In this document: one piece after another, positions 1 through 8,032 of the stretch
Layout: the number at the start of each line of letters is the position of its first letter
Numbering within the stretch: the stretch's first letter is position 1
Origin: Bacteroidales bacterium
GTDB lineage: Bacteria > Bacteroidota > Bacteroidia > Bacteroidales > UBA7960
Length of the DNA: 13,119 nt
Assembly (NCBI GenBank): GCA_003557965.1
Contig: PWND01000084.1
Location: forward strand, 1-13,119
Reading direction: 5' to 3'
Made by a program: the position numbers and the translations under genes
Notes under the pieces: model-generated
The model's input: the letters and a program-made list of their open reading frames with translations, nothing else
Told to the model about the DNA's origin: nothing
Database searches by the model: none

Positions 1-3000
1 CGGCATACTATCGGCTCTTCGAAGTTTTTGAAAAATACCCTCATAAACCTGATAGACGTAAAGTCCTGTATGTTATTAACTGCCTGGCGATTAGGGTCTC
101 TTAGAGGAATTTTAAACTGGTACCATTTTACGGTCTCTGTTTCTTCATTTTTTAATCTGACCGTTGATTCAACTATATCAGTTATATAATTACTCCCTAT
201 TTCCATATCTTCGGGCCTCAGGCTTACCCTGTACTGAAAGTATCTTTCACTTTCATTTAGTGTACCGTCACGGTTTATATCTTCTGTATTGGGGATATTA
301 GTAGCCTGTGTAGGATATGGTTCGGGCGACATGTCGGCTGTTGGGCTGTTGCCTTCAGGCAAATTGTAATACTTATATCGTTCAAGCACGCTGGCTTCTT
401 CCTGATCCCACTCTGTTCCGCGAAAATAACGATAGTTGTCGGCCGAGGGGTCTTCCCATGCTTTCTCATAAGCCTGTGATTGTGCCCCGTATAACATCTC
501 AATCTGGTCAAGAAACTGATCTCTGAAAAAATCTCTTTCATCTTCTGTTGACAAACCATCAAGCCCTACATCCTGGTATTGTCTTGACTCAGGGTTGTTG
601 TCGAAAGCATCAACAACGGCCTGAATACTTGGCACTCTTCCCCAAATTGTTGTATCAACATCTACAACAACTTCACTGATTGGTAAGCCATTTTCAAAGC
701 TTTTTCTGCCATCTCTTAAAACATCTTCTGAAACATCACCTAAATTAAAATACAGGTCACCACCACTATGCTCTTCATCATAAATGAAAGGGTCGAGCAT
801 CCAGAATTCAATATATTCAACATTTGCAGCTTCAAAGTCAGTTATTGTAAGCCCTCTCATAATACCTCCCCATCTTGTTTCAGGGTCAATTAATCTCCCA
901 TCTTGTGCAATTCCTTGTGAGTATGCAGAAGGAGCGGTGTCATAATTGTAAGGGCCTCGTTCAGCAGGGTAGTATGCCATGTTGAATATAGGAATCGGGC
1001 CGGGGTATCCTGATGGGTTCTCCTTGTTTGGCCATATTTCAGTTTCCATAACTTCTCTCACATAATGATTTGACTGTTGATTAATGTCATTGCGAATATG
1101 AGTAGGAGTTAAGTTGTTATTCCTGGTAAATAATGGGTCAATAATATACCAGGCTAATCTTGCAACATTAAACCTGAAAGCAAGTTCTGTACCCGGTGCA
1201 CCTTCAGGGAACATTCCGAAGTCAGTTTGGTGTTGTGGTGTGCTGGCTAAAAACCATGATTGAACATTTTTCAGGTCTATTGAGCTTTTACTTCCTTCAA
1301 AGTCGTCAATATAGGCTGTTCCGGCATCTCCGATATGCCTCGAGTGGCCGGGAATTAAGTGAGCAAACTCGCCATTAAAAGTAATATTTGATGGCGCAGT
1401 TGTGCTATAGAAAGGCAGGAAGTCAAGAGCTCTTGTAATAAACAAGGATTCGGTAGAGTAGGTTGTATTAAGCCCCCAGATTGTATTTGCAATAGGTTCA
1501 TCTCCATAATTAACCTTTTGTGTTAGCGGCCTTTCCGATAATCTCATTATTGTTGCACCAATATTAAAGTTGTCACTAATCCTGTGATCAACGTGAGTTC
1601 CCAGCAATGTTTTAGTTTGAATATCGAAAAAGGTGCTGCTCTCCAAAGAAATCCTTATAGGTGTTCCGGAGTTAAGAATACCTTCATTAATTATCTGGAC
1701 TCTTCCTAAAGTATAATCTACCGTATAATCTACATTTTCTGTAAGCGGCACGCCTCCGGCGGTAACCACGACAGATCCCTGTGGGACATTAATTGCGTTA
1801 AGTGAAATTTCCGATCCTGATGCTGATTTATACCTTCCCTCCAGGTAAAACCTGTTTCGCTCGGGGAATTGCCGTGCTCTTTCTTTTGTTGTTGTATATA
1901 GTGAATCAAAAGCATACTTATCCCCCAAATCAGGGTCTTCAAGTTTTTTCCGAAGGTGTGAACCAAAGGGCTCAACAACAGGAAAATATATTCTACCGTT
2001 TGAAGCCTGAATAGTACCTCCTTGTGTAGCAGCATTGTCAATAAAGTCAAACACTCCATCGGGAATTGGGTCGAGTTGAGTGTTTAAATTATCCAGGTTC
2101 ATTACCCTGATTAGAGGTTGTCCTTCAACCGGCCCTTCATCCAAAAACCCTATAGGTACTCCGTATTCTTCGCTATCATAAAGTATGTTGAGCCTGAATT
2201 CGTCCCTGTTGACCTGGAAGGCTCCAATGCTATAAACATTTTTCATCATAAGGTCCCACATGGGGATTCTTGTGTTAACTGCGGTGCTTTTCAGGAGCTT
2301 AACGATAATAGAGTTTGGTGCATCTACTTCATTGGAGAACTCACCAACCTGGTACACTGTTGTATCACCAATTATTGTATACTGGTATGCAACAGCAAGA
2401 ACCTGGTCAGGGTTTATAGACTGGTTAAGCGAAATAAACCCTAATTTTGAGTTATAAGTGAATTCATTTGAGCGAAGCCTCCTGGCATTTTCAATATTTT
2501 CATAATCAGTTCCTGAGCTGAACCCGGCATGATGTTGTGATAAAAAAGAGTTTACCTGGGAAATATTCCTTATTGAAGGCTCATTGTGCATCATGTTATA
2601 AAGGTCGTTCGAGTAATTTGAAGGAGCTGCAGAGTGGGAGCCTCCAATGTTTTCATTATAAGGTTTTGCTTCACCAAGGTCAGCAAAAGCTACAATGTTT
2701 CTGTTGTCTTCAACAGCAGCGCCCACATTAGTAACCCATACTTCTATCCGGGTAATATTAACCGGGGATCTGACAATAGGAAGTGATGATAAAGATTCAT
2801 CATAATTATCGCGAAAATATTGTCCAATAAAGAAGTGCCTGTTTTCTTCATACTCATCAGCCTTAATCATAAACTCGCTCATTTGTGCTCCACCGGTAAC
2901 TTCAATAGACTGGCTTTCTGTTTTTTGTTGGGAGAAAATGCTTGTAACAGTGGTATTTCCAAATCTCATTTGTGTTTTAAAGCCAAACAAGCCCTGGCTG

Positions 3001-3806
3001 CCTTGTATAAGTGTTCCGGGTAATGGCAGCGTAACATCACCGGCTTCAACCAGCTGTAAAATCTCATCTTCAGTGCCCCGGTATTCCACTTTCATTTTAT
3101 TTTCGAAATCAAAAGTAGCTTCAGTGCTATATGTACTGTTAATTTCTATTTTCTCGCCCACCTGTGCCTGAACGCTTAGTTGTATCTTAGGTTGAAAGTC
3201 AAAGTTTGTTACTGTCCTCCTTTTTTCGTCTATAGCCGGATCATCTCTGTGGTTTGACAAAACGCCAAAAATCAACTCTGCCGAGCCTGTTGGCCGGATA
3301 TCAATTGTTCCTCCACCAAAAATTCTGTCAAAAACTTCGCTGCCAATATGAATCTGCGGAATTATTCCATCACCTCTTTCAAAACTATGTGGTTGTGCTT
3401 TTTGCTTCCAGTGATTTTGTAATGCCCTGTCAAGGTCATATTTAACAAACTCGTCAAAACCAATGTAATAAGGCCTGCCAATAATCCTGTCTCCGGCTTT
3501 TCTTATAACATAATACTGATTTGATTCAGGGTCGTAGTGTATTTCTGTTGTTATTCCGGGAGGGTCAGAGTCGCCATAAATATCATCAGGAATTAATGGG
3601 TTGGTTGGTGTGTTTAGTATGTCATTATCAAAAATTGTATCGTTATCCGGGATGTTTTCATCTTCATCGGTGAGGCTATAAGCAGAAAATGACGATAATA
3701 ATGAGTTGCTTTTAGCATTAACGACATTTGTTAAAGCATCAAAGCAAAATATTATTATGAAAATTATTATAAAAAATGCCTGCTTATTCGAATGAAATTT
3801 TAACAC
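1..3806 (-). CDS. sprA: T9SS outer-membrane translocon SprA/Sov (C-terminus off the left edge)
   Basis: SprA is the very large outer-membrane channel through which the type IX secretion system exports folded cargo; it is also needed for gliding where gliding occurs. The frame is open from a GTG at 3806 to the window edge, about 1268 residues; family members are about 2400, so roughly half is present. Residues 1-31 look like a signal peptide (K3, K8, an Ile/Phe-rich core at 11-22, likely cleavage after VVNA). I recognise family-typical blocks: a FERGDGIIPQIHIG stretch near the N-terminus, the DDFEGSKSS motif near residue 833, a block reading WGGIMRGLTITDFEAANVEY then IEFWMLDPF near residues 975-1000, and an EF-hand-like loop at 1176-1187. 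An upstream in-frame stop leaves GTG as the first usable start; the first in-frame ATG is residue 238. It begins 27 bp after the ruvA stop, so the two are probably co-transcribed. The family call is from memory of these motifs plus gene order, and I consider it secure. Confidence 0.95.
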   Translation of the reverse strand, partial: MLKFHSNKQAFFIIIFIIIFCFDALTNVVNAKSNSLLSSFSAYSLTDEDENIPDNDTIFDNDILNTPTNPLIPDDIYGDSDPPGITTEIHYDPESNQYYVIRKAGDRIIGRPYYIGFDEFVKYDLDRALQNHWKQKAQPHSFERGDGIIPQIHIGSEVFDRIFGGGTIDIRPTGSAELIFGVLSNHRDDPAIDEKRRTVTNFDFQPKIQLSVQAQVGEKIEINSTYSTEATFDFENKMKVEYRGTEDEILQLVEAGDVTLPLPGTLIQGSQGLFGFKTQMRFGNTTVTSIFSQQKTESQSIEVTGGAQMSEFMIKADEYEENRHFFIGQYFRDNYDESLSSLPIVRSPVNITRIEVWVTNVGAAVEDNRNIVAFADLGEAKPYNENIGGSHSAAPSNYSNDLYNMMHNEPSIRNISQVNSFLSQHHAGFSSGTDYENIENARRLRSNEFTYNSKLGFISLNQSINPDQVLAVAYQYTIIGDTTVYQVGEFSNEVDAPNSIIVKLLKSTAVNTRIPMWDLMMKNVYSIGAFQVNRDEFRLNILYDSEEYGVPIGFLDEGPVEGQPLIRVMNLDNLNTQLDPIPDGVFDFIDNAATQGGTIQASNGRIYFPVVEPFGSHLRKKLEDPDLGDKYAFDSLYTTTKERARQFPERNRFYLEGRYKSASGSEISLNAINVPQGSVVVTAGGVPLTENVDYTVDYTLGRVQIINEGILNSGTPIRISLESSTFFDIQTKTLLGTHVDHRISDNFNIGATIMRLSERPLTQKVNYGDEPIANTIWGLNTTYSTESLFITRALDFLPFYSTTAPSNITFNGEFAHLIPGHSRHIGDAGTAYIDDFEGSKSSIDLKNVQSWFLASTPQHQTDFGMFPEGAPGTELAFRFNVARLAWYIIDPLFTRNNNLTPTHIRNDINQQSNHYVREVMETEIWPNKENPSGYPGPIPIFNMAYYPAERGPYNYDTAPSAYSQGIAQDGRLIDPETRWGGIMRGLTITDFEAANVEYIEFWMLDPFIYDEEHSGGDLYFNLGDVSEDVLRDGRKSFENGLPISEVVVDVDTTIWGRVPSIQAVVDAFDNNPESRQYQDVGLDGLSTEDERDFFRDQFLDQIEMLYGAQSQAYEKAWEDPSADNYRYFRGTEWDQEEASVLERYKYYNLPEGNSPTADMSPEPYPTQATNIPNTEDINRDGTLNESERYFQYRVSLRPEDMEIGSNYITDIVESTVRLKNEETETVKWYQFKIPLRDPNRQAVNNIQDFTSIRFMRVFFKNFEEPIVC
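246..281 (-). other. EF-hand-like calcium loop inside SprA
   Basis: Residues 1176-1187 of the SprA frame read DINRDGTLNESE. This fits the canonical 12-residue EF-hand loop: D at 1, N at 3, D at 5, G at 6, hydrophobic L at 8, E at 12. It is seen directly in the translation; calcium binding is inferred. I believe a similar loop occurs in other SprA proteins, which would make it a family trait, but I cannot confirm that here. Confidence 0.55.
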
Positions 3807-3833
3807 AAAGCTTTTTATTTACACAAAAATTAC

Positions 3834-4418
3834 TTATAAGCTCTTAAGAGCTAATTTTACAAGTTCTTCTACAGAATATGATTCTCCGTTTTTGAGTATG
3901 TTGTTTATGGTTTTTTGAGCACTGTTTTTGACAAAACCCAACATTACTAAAGCAGATAACGCTTCTTCCTTAATTGTATTGTTTGTTGCTGATAATTTTT
4001 CATCTTTTACTACGCCTTCTTTTTCCAGCTTATCTTTTAAATCAACAACAATTCTTTGTGCTGACTTTGCACCAATACCTTTTACATTTTGCAATACTGA
4101 AGCATCATTGTTTACTATTGCACCTTTTACTTCATTAGTAGTTAATGATGATAAAATCATTCTTGCTGTGTTTGGGCCTACGCCTGAAACCGATATAAGT
4201 TGCCCAAACAGGTTTTTTTCTTCAACAGTAAAAAACCCGTACAAAGTATTAGAATCCTCTCTGATTATTAAATGTGTATGTACTTTTACTTCGCCGTTAT
4301 CAGGCAATTGCGAGTAGGTATTTAGTGAAATATTTACAAAATAACCTACTCCTTTACATTCAACGATAATATATGCAGGATTCTTTTCGGTAAGTAAACC
4401 ATTTAAGTATGCTATCAT
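3834..4418 (-). CDS. ruvA: Holliday junction branch migration protein RuvA
   Basis: RuvA binds four-way DNA junctions and loads the RuvB motor for branch migration; RuvC then resolves the junction. The 194-residue product has the usual length and layout: an OB-fold domain at about 1-65 (start MIAYLNGLL, then GVGYFVNIS and LYGFFTVEEKNLF), two helix-hairpin-helix motifs (residues 74-89 with SVSGVGPNTA, and 108-127 with VKGIGAKSAQRIVVDLKDKL), and a C-terminal domain at about 148-194 (EALSALVMLGF), the part that contacts RuvB. A linker at about 133-147 is Lys/Glu/Asn-rich and variable, as expected. The gene sits downstream of the malic-enzyme terminator with its own promoter candidate (4449-4478) and is followed by sprA after 27 bp. 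Nothing looks damaged. Confidence 0.97.
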   Translation of the reverse strand: MIAYLNGLLTEKNPAYIIVECKGVGYFVNISLNTYSQLPDNGEVKVHTHLIIREDSNTLYGFFTVEEKNLFGQLISVSGVGPNTARMILSSLTTNEVKGAIVNNDASVLQNVKGIGAKSAQRIVVDLKDKLEKEGVVKDEKLSATNNTIKEEALSALVMLGFVKNSAQKTINNILKNGESYSVEELVKLALKSL

Positions 4419-4448
4419 TATAATTTAAGTGCTTTTAAAAATAATTGA

Positions 4449-4478
4449 CAAAAATAGTTATTATTTGAATATATCAAG
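4449..4478 (-). promoter_or_regulatory. Bacteroidota-type promoter for ruvA-sprA
   Basis: On the minus strand a -7 box TATTTTTG (4449-4456) matches TAnnTTTG, and CTTG (4475-4478) lies 18 nt upstream as a -33-like element. It sits between the malic-enzyme terminator and the ruvA ATG at 4418, which suits an independent transcription unit. Match to the published consensus only; no start site is known. Confidence 0.5.
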
Positions 4479-4494
4479 CATATTGATTGATGTT

Positions 4495-4540
4495 AAAAAG
4501 AAATCCGTGATTTACAGATGTGAATCACGGATTTTTATAA
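4495..4540 (-). terminator. Intrinsic terminator after the malic enzyme gene
   Basis: A perfect 12-bp inverted repeat (AAATCCGTGATT at 4501-4512, AATCACGGATTT at 4523-4534) can extend inward by G-U, A-U and C-G pairs to about 15 bp around a 4-nt loop. On the minus strand the stem is followed by CTTTTTAAC, an interrupted U-run. A T-run also follows on the plus strand, so it could work both ways, but both flanking genes are on the minus strand. It lies about 40 nt past the malic-enzyme stop. Confidence 0.85.
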
Positions 4541-4582
4541 CGCAGAAAAAACCGGTATATTTTGAATAAAAAATTCAAAATA

Positions 4583-6037
4583 CTACCTTACTTCTTCTAT
4601 TGTTTTTTTCAGAATTTTGTCAATCATTTCTTTAGGAGGCTGTGGAATAACTCCGTTGTCAACTAATAGCTTAGTAGTGCTTCTTGCTAATTCAATATCT
4701 TTTTTAGCAATATCGTAAGCTTCCTGCCATGTCATTTCCAATCTGGCTACGCCATCTTTTATTGCTTGCATGGCAACTTCTGCCGCCTCATAAGGGAAAA
4801 CATCAGGCTCGTCCATTTTTGCAATAATATTTTCTGTGTTAATTCCTCTTTTTTCAGAGAATTCAGCAATAGCTTTAGCTGCTGCGATAGCCATATTGTC
4901 GGTTACTTTTTTAGCTTTTACAAGCAAAGCGCCTTTAAGGATTCCGGGGAATCCGACTGAATTGTTTACCTGGTTAGGGAAGTCGCCTCTTCCTGTAGCT
5001 ACAATATGAGCACCTGCTTCTTTGGCTGCGTAGGGGTATATTTCAGGAATAGGGTTGGCACAAACAAAAACGATTGATTTTTCAGCCATAGAGCTGATCC
5101 ATTCAGGCTTAATCAGGTCAGGGCCTGGCTTAGCCATTGATATAAGAACATCCGCACCTTTCAAGGCCTCAGGAAAGTCATCAACGCAGTCAGGGTTTGT
5201 TGCTTGACAAAGTTCCCATTTACGGTAAAACCTTTTGTCTTCTTCGATATCCTTTCTGTTTTTATGTAATCCTCCTTTTGAATCGAACATTATGGTTTTT
5301 GCAGGGTCAGCACCGGCTGCATTAACAATTCTTGCTATTGTGGCGTTTGCAGCACCAGCGCCATAATATACAATTTTTACTTTGTCAATATCTTTATTAA
5401 CAAGCTTTAAAGCATTTATAAGGCCGGCAAGAGTTACACATGCTGTTCCTTGTGCATCATCATGCCAAACCGGGATATTACATTCTTCTCTTAAAACATC
5501 AAGCACTTTATAACAGTTGGGCTGAGAAATGTCTTCAAGGTCAATAGCTCCAAAGCTATGCTGACACATTTTAACAAAATCAATTATTTTATCGGGGTCA
5601 TTTTCTCCTTTTTCATTTTTACTGTCAACACAAATTGCAACAGCATCAAACCCACCAAGATATTTCATTAGTAAAGCCTTACCTTCCATTACACCCATGC
5701 CACCGGGAGGTGTACAATCACCATCACCCAGAACCCTGGTTGAGTCACTTACAACAGCAACAATATTGCCTCTGTTACTAAGGTTGAAGGATTGGTTGTT
5801 GTCCTCTCGAATGCTTGTTGAGATTTTTGATACACCGGGTGTGTACCAAACATTAAACCAGTTAAAACCGGGGGCCGGTGCTTTTGGCACAGTTTGCATT
5901 TTCCCACGATAAAAATCATGTGCTGCTACAGCTAATTCTTTATAAAATAAGGTCTTTGCTTTTGCTTTTTGCTCCTGGGTAAAGTCTGACGGCAAAGCTG
6001 CGTCAAGGTTGCTTAAATCTAATTTAATTTCTTCCAT
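4583..6037 (-). CDS. Malic enzyme, short form without a PTA domain, divergent type
   Basis: Malic enzyme oxidatively decarboxylates malate to pyruvate and CO2, producing NAD(P)H in the cytoplasm. Family landmarks are present: YTPGV at 65-69 (catalytic Tyr65), VMEGK ending at the probable catalytic Lys120, metal ligands in LEDI (Glu168, Asp169) and in WHDDAQGTA (around Asp193/194), a Rossmann GAGAAN at 226-231 followed by FDSKGGLHKNR, CANPIPEI with Asn328, and NQVNNSVGFPGIL from 355. At 484 residues it lacks the phosphotransacetylase-like tail of MaeB fusions. The stretch VLGDGDCTPPGGMG (102-115) differs from the usual form of roughly LGLGNIG plus about four residues, and HDDAQGTACV differs from HDDQHGTA, so this is a distinct branch. 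NAD versus NADP preference cannot be read off safely, so no symbol is given. It has its own -7 box just upstream and a terminator just downstream, so it appears monocistronic. Confidence 0.93.
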   Translation of the reverse strand: MEEIKLDLSNLDAALPSDFTQEQKAKAKTLFYKELAVAAHDFYRGKMQTVPKAPAPGFNWFNVWYTPGVSKISTSIREDNNQSFNLSNRGNIVAVVSDSTRVLGDGDCTPPGGMGVMEGKALLMKYLGGFDAVAICVDSKNEKGENDPDKIIDFVKMCQHSFGAIDLEDISQPNCYKVLDVLREECNIPVWHDDAQGTACVTLAGLINALKLVNKDIDKVKIVYYGAGAANATIARIVNAAGADPAKTIMFDSKGGLHKNRKDIEEDKRFYRKWELCQATNPDCVDDFPEALKGADVLISMAKPGPDLIKPEWISSMAEKSIVFVCANPIPEIYPYAAKEAGAHIVATGRGDFPNQVNNSVGFPGILKGALLVKAKKVTDNMAIAAAKAIAEFSEKRGINTENIIAKMDEPDVFPYEAAEVAMQAIKDGVARLEMTWQEAYDIAKKDIELARSTTKLLVDNGVIPQPPKEMIDKILKKTIEEVR

Positions 6038-6059
6038 AATAAATAATTTTGTTTTTTAA

Positions 6060-6067
6060 CAAAGATA
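6060..6067 (-). promoter_or_regulatory. -7 box (TATCTTTG) upstream of the malic enzyme gene
   Basis: The minus-strand TATCTTTG matches TAnnTTTG and lies 22 nt before the ATG at 6037, predicting a very short leader. I found no TTTG at the right distance upstream, so the call rests on one element in the 45-bp gap after the lipoprotein stop. Confidence 0.35.
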
Positions 6068-6082
6068 TAAAGTTTTGATTGA

Positions 6083-7123
6083 TTAGTTTGATTCAATAAT
6101 TTGAAAAAGTTCGTCAAGTTTTGGGGTCAGGATTATTTCTGTTCTTCGGTTTTTTTTGCGTGCTTCCGGTGTTTTCGCAGGATCAACCGGCATGAATTCG
6201 CCCCTGCCGGCTGCAGTTAGCCTTTCAGGGTCAATGTCGGAGTTGTTAAGTAAAATCCTTACAATAGCTGTTGCTCTTAAAACACTAAGCTCCCAGTTGT
6301 CTTTGATTTGGCTTCCCGGCATAAAGGGCACATCATCTGTGTGGCCTTCGATTAAAATATTTATATCAGGGTTCTTTTCAAGGACTTTTGCAAGTTCACT
6401 GAGAGCTTCTACACCCTGGGGATCAACATTAGTACTGCCTGTAGCAAATAATAAACTTTCTTCAAGTGAAACATACACCTTGCCATTTCTTATGTCAACA
6501 GAAAGCCCGTTGTCTTGAAAACCCAACAAAGCATTAGATACAGTTTTTCTTAAAGCACCTACAATGCTGTCTTGCCTGTTTAAAATAGCTTCAAGTTCGT
6601 ATAGCCTTTCTTCTTTTTCCCTGATTTCATTATACGACTCCTGAAGTTGTGTATTTAAGCGGTTTAAACTGTCTTCCTTTTGTTGCATAGCTAAAGTAGC
6701 TTTTTGCAGCTCATCTTCTCTGCGCAGCAAGTCTTCCTGCGTTTCCTGCAGCCGCCTCATTATTTGCCTGGTTTCATCAGCTCTGCCTTCAGCCAGCTTC
6801 TCATTCTGCTCAAGTAAAAGCTTATAAGTATTGTTTAGCTGTTCATAATTTGCATTAACGCGCCTTAATGTTGAACCCAAATTTGTAGTATCCATTTTAA
6901 GGGTTTCAATGTTTCTTTCAAGATTATTAATGCGGCTGCTTAATTCATTGTTTTCTGTATGTAGTTTTTCATTTTCATTTCTTAAAGCCGTGCTGGTTCT
7001 CTCGCACTCTTGTCGCCTGTCAACCATGTCTTCATATTTGCGGGCAGGTACGCAAGATGTTATTATTATTGAGAATAGTGCAATATAAAAAAACAGCCTG
7101 TTGTATGTCAAATATTTTTTCAT
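6083..7123 (-). CDS. OmpA/MotB-family lipoprotein with a long coiled coil
   Basis: The product is probably an outer-membrane lipoprotein whose C-terminal OmpA-like domain holds peptidoglycan. From the ATG at 7123 (346 residues) it has a type II signal peptide with lipobox ITSC, Cys24 being the lipidated residue. Residues 33-190 are Glu/Gln/Lys/Arg/Leu-rich coiled coil without Pro. The OmpA domain spans about 205-335, with LIEGHTDDVP (258-266; HTDD at 261-264), LSVLRATAIVRILL and NRRTEI (325-330), the expected peptidoglycan-contact positions. A longer frame opens at 7276, but it would overlap the end of the ExoIII gene, start upstream of the promoter candidate at 7208-7237, and put the lipobox about 75 residues in, so I chose 7123. 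Close relatives are common in Bacteroidota as OmpA-family lipoproteins; no specific symbol is justified. A MotB-type stator role is unlikely, because there is a lipobox rather than a transmembrane helix and no motA partner. Confidence 0.92.
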   Translation of the reverse strand: MKKYLTYNRLFFYIALFSIIITSCVPARKYEDMVDRRQECERTSTALRNENEKLHTENNELSSRINNLERNIETLKMDTTNLGSTLRRVNANYEQLNNTYKLLLEQNEKLAEGRADETRQIMRRLQETQEDLLRREDELQKATLAMQQKEDSLNRLNTQLQESYNEIREKEERLYELEAILNRQDSIVGALRKTVSNALLGFQDNGLSVDIRNGKVYVSLEESLLFATGSTNVDPQGVEALSELAKVLEKNPDINILIEGHTDDVPFMPGSQIKDNWELSVLRATAIVRILLNNSDIDPERLTAAGRGEFMPVDPAKTPEARKKNRRTEIILTPKLDELFQIIESN

Positions 7124-7207
7124 AATGTTGGTTTTAAATAGGTTTGTGCTTATTCTTATCCCGGTAAAAATTTTTATATTAATAAAAAGTTTTTGTTCCA
7201 AACGCCT

Positions 7208-7237
7208 CAAAGTTAGAATAAAATTACCGATTCGAAA
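7208..7237 (-). promoter_or_regulatory. Promoter of the OmpA-family lipoprotein gene
   Basis: The minus-strand TAACTTTG (7208-7215) is an exact TAnnTTTG -7 box, with TTTC (7234-7237) 18 nt upstream, close to the TTTG -33 element. Transcription from here would give a leader of about 75-80 nt and would exclude the longer upstream reading of the lipoprotein gene. Confidence 0.5.
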
Positions 7238-7262
7238 TAAAAACAAAAGTAAAGATATCAAC

Positions 7263-8030
7263 TTAAATATTAACAATTATACCTGCCGGACAATGGTCTG
7301 AATGAACAACCTCCGGCAGGATAAAAGCATCCTTGATTTTATTAGTTAAATTATTGCTAACAATATTATAGTCAATTCTCCAGCCTAAATTTTTTGCTCT
7401 TGCGTTTGCCCTGAAGCTCCACCAGGTATAATTATGAGGCATAGTATTAAACATTCTGAAAGTATCAGTAAACCCTGAGTCAAAAAATTCATCCATCCAT
7501 TCTCTTTCTTCCGGTAAAAACCCTGAGCTATGCACATTTCTTACCGGGTCATGTATGTCAATGGGTTTATGACAAATATTAAAATCTCCGGAAATAATTA
7601 GTTTTTTTCGTGTTTTTTTTAACTCATTAATATAATTAAAGAAATCGTCAAGCCACTTCATTTTAAAGCTTTGGCGAACATCTCCGGAACTTCCCGAAGG
7701 GTGGTAAACCGATATTACTGATATATCACCAAAATCAAGCCTTATAAATCTGCCTTCATCATCATAGGCCGGTATTCCTATTCCTGAAACAGAATTATCC
7801 GGCAACAATTTAGTAAATATGGCAACACCTGAGTATCCTTTTTTCTTTGCTGAAAATACATAACACTTGTATCCAAGCTCTTCAAAATCAAATAATGGGA
7901 TTTGATCAGGCTGCGCTTTAGTTTCCTGAACGCACAGAATGTCGGGGTTTTCTTCACTAAGCCAATTTAGTAGTCCTTTGTTAATAGCTGCTCTTATACC
8001 ATTTACATTATACGTAATTAGCTTTACCAT
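7263..8030 (-). CDS. xth: Exodeoxyribonuclease III (AP endonuclease)
   Basis: This enzyme cleaves DNA at abasic sites and degrades 3' ends in base-excision repair. The 255-residue product covers the whole EEP-fold family at normal length. Catalytic positions by motif: Asn8/Asn10 (ITYNVNGIRA), Glu36 (CVQETKA), Tyr109 (SVYHPSG), Asp149 and Asn151 (ISGDFNICH), Asp220 (GWRIDY) and the Asp245-His246 pair (HSDHCPAG). These parallel Glu34, Asp151, Asn153, Asp229, Asp258 and His259 of E. coli ExoIII. The typical WWSFRANARAKNLGWRIDY block is complete. The start lies 2 nt after the amylase stop, so translation is probably coupled, or at least the two share a message, although the functions are unrelated. 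No separate promoter is visible in the 2-nt gap; one could lie inside the amylase 3' end. Confidence 0.97.
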   Translation of the reverse strand: MVKLITYNVNGIRAAINKGLLNWLSEENPDILCVQETKAQPDQIPLFDFEELGYKCYVFSAKKKGYSGVAIFTKLLPDNSVSGIGIPAYDDEGRFIRLDFGDISVISVYHPSGSSGDVRQSFKMKWLDDFFNYINELKKTRKKLIISGDFNICHKPIDIHDPVRNVHSSGFLPEEREWMDEFFDSGFTDTFRMFNTMPHNYTWWSFRANARAKNLGWRIDYNIVSNNLTNKIKDAFILPEVVHSDHCPAGIIVNI

Positions 8031-8032
8031 AA

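Noticed and set aside
1730..2059. Several 60-110 codon ORFs on both strands within 1-3800
   Set aside because: All lie inside the continuous SprA reading frame, in other frames or on the opposite strand.
3928..4317. A 129-codon plus-strand ORF opposite ruvA
   Set aside because: It is antisense to a clear, full-length ruvA, and its translation shows no domain or signal.
7124..7276. A 51-codon N-terminal extension of the OmpA-family lipoprotein
   Set aside because: It overlaps the end of the ExoIII gene, lies upstream of a good promoter candidate, and would bury the lipobox about 75 residues inside the protein.
7282..7320. A 9-bp perfect inverted repeat (CCTGCCGGA / TCCGGCAGG, 21-nt loop) near the 3' end of xth
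   Set aside because: About one such pair is expected by chance in 13 kb, no U-run follows, and it lies in conserved coding sequence around the SDH motif.
7395..7425. The SFRANAR string in ExoIII resembles the SFRANARNP translation of the repeats at the right end
   Set aside because: In ExoIII it is part of the family's conserved block before GWRID; the codons differ from the repeat, so the match is coincidence.
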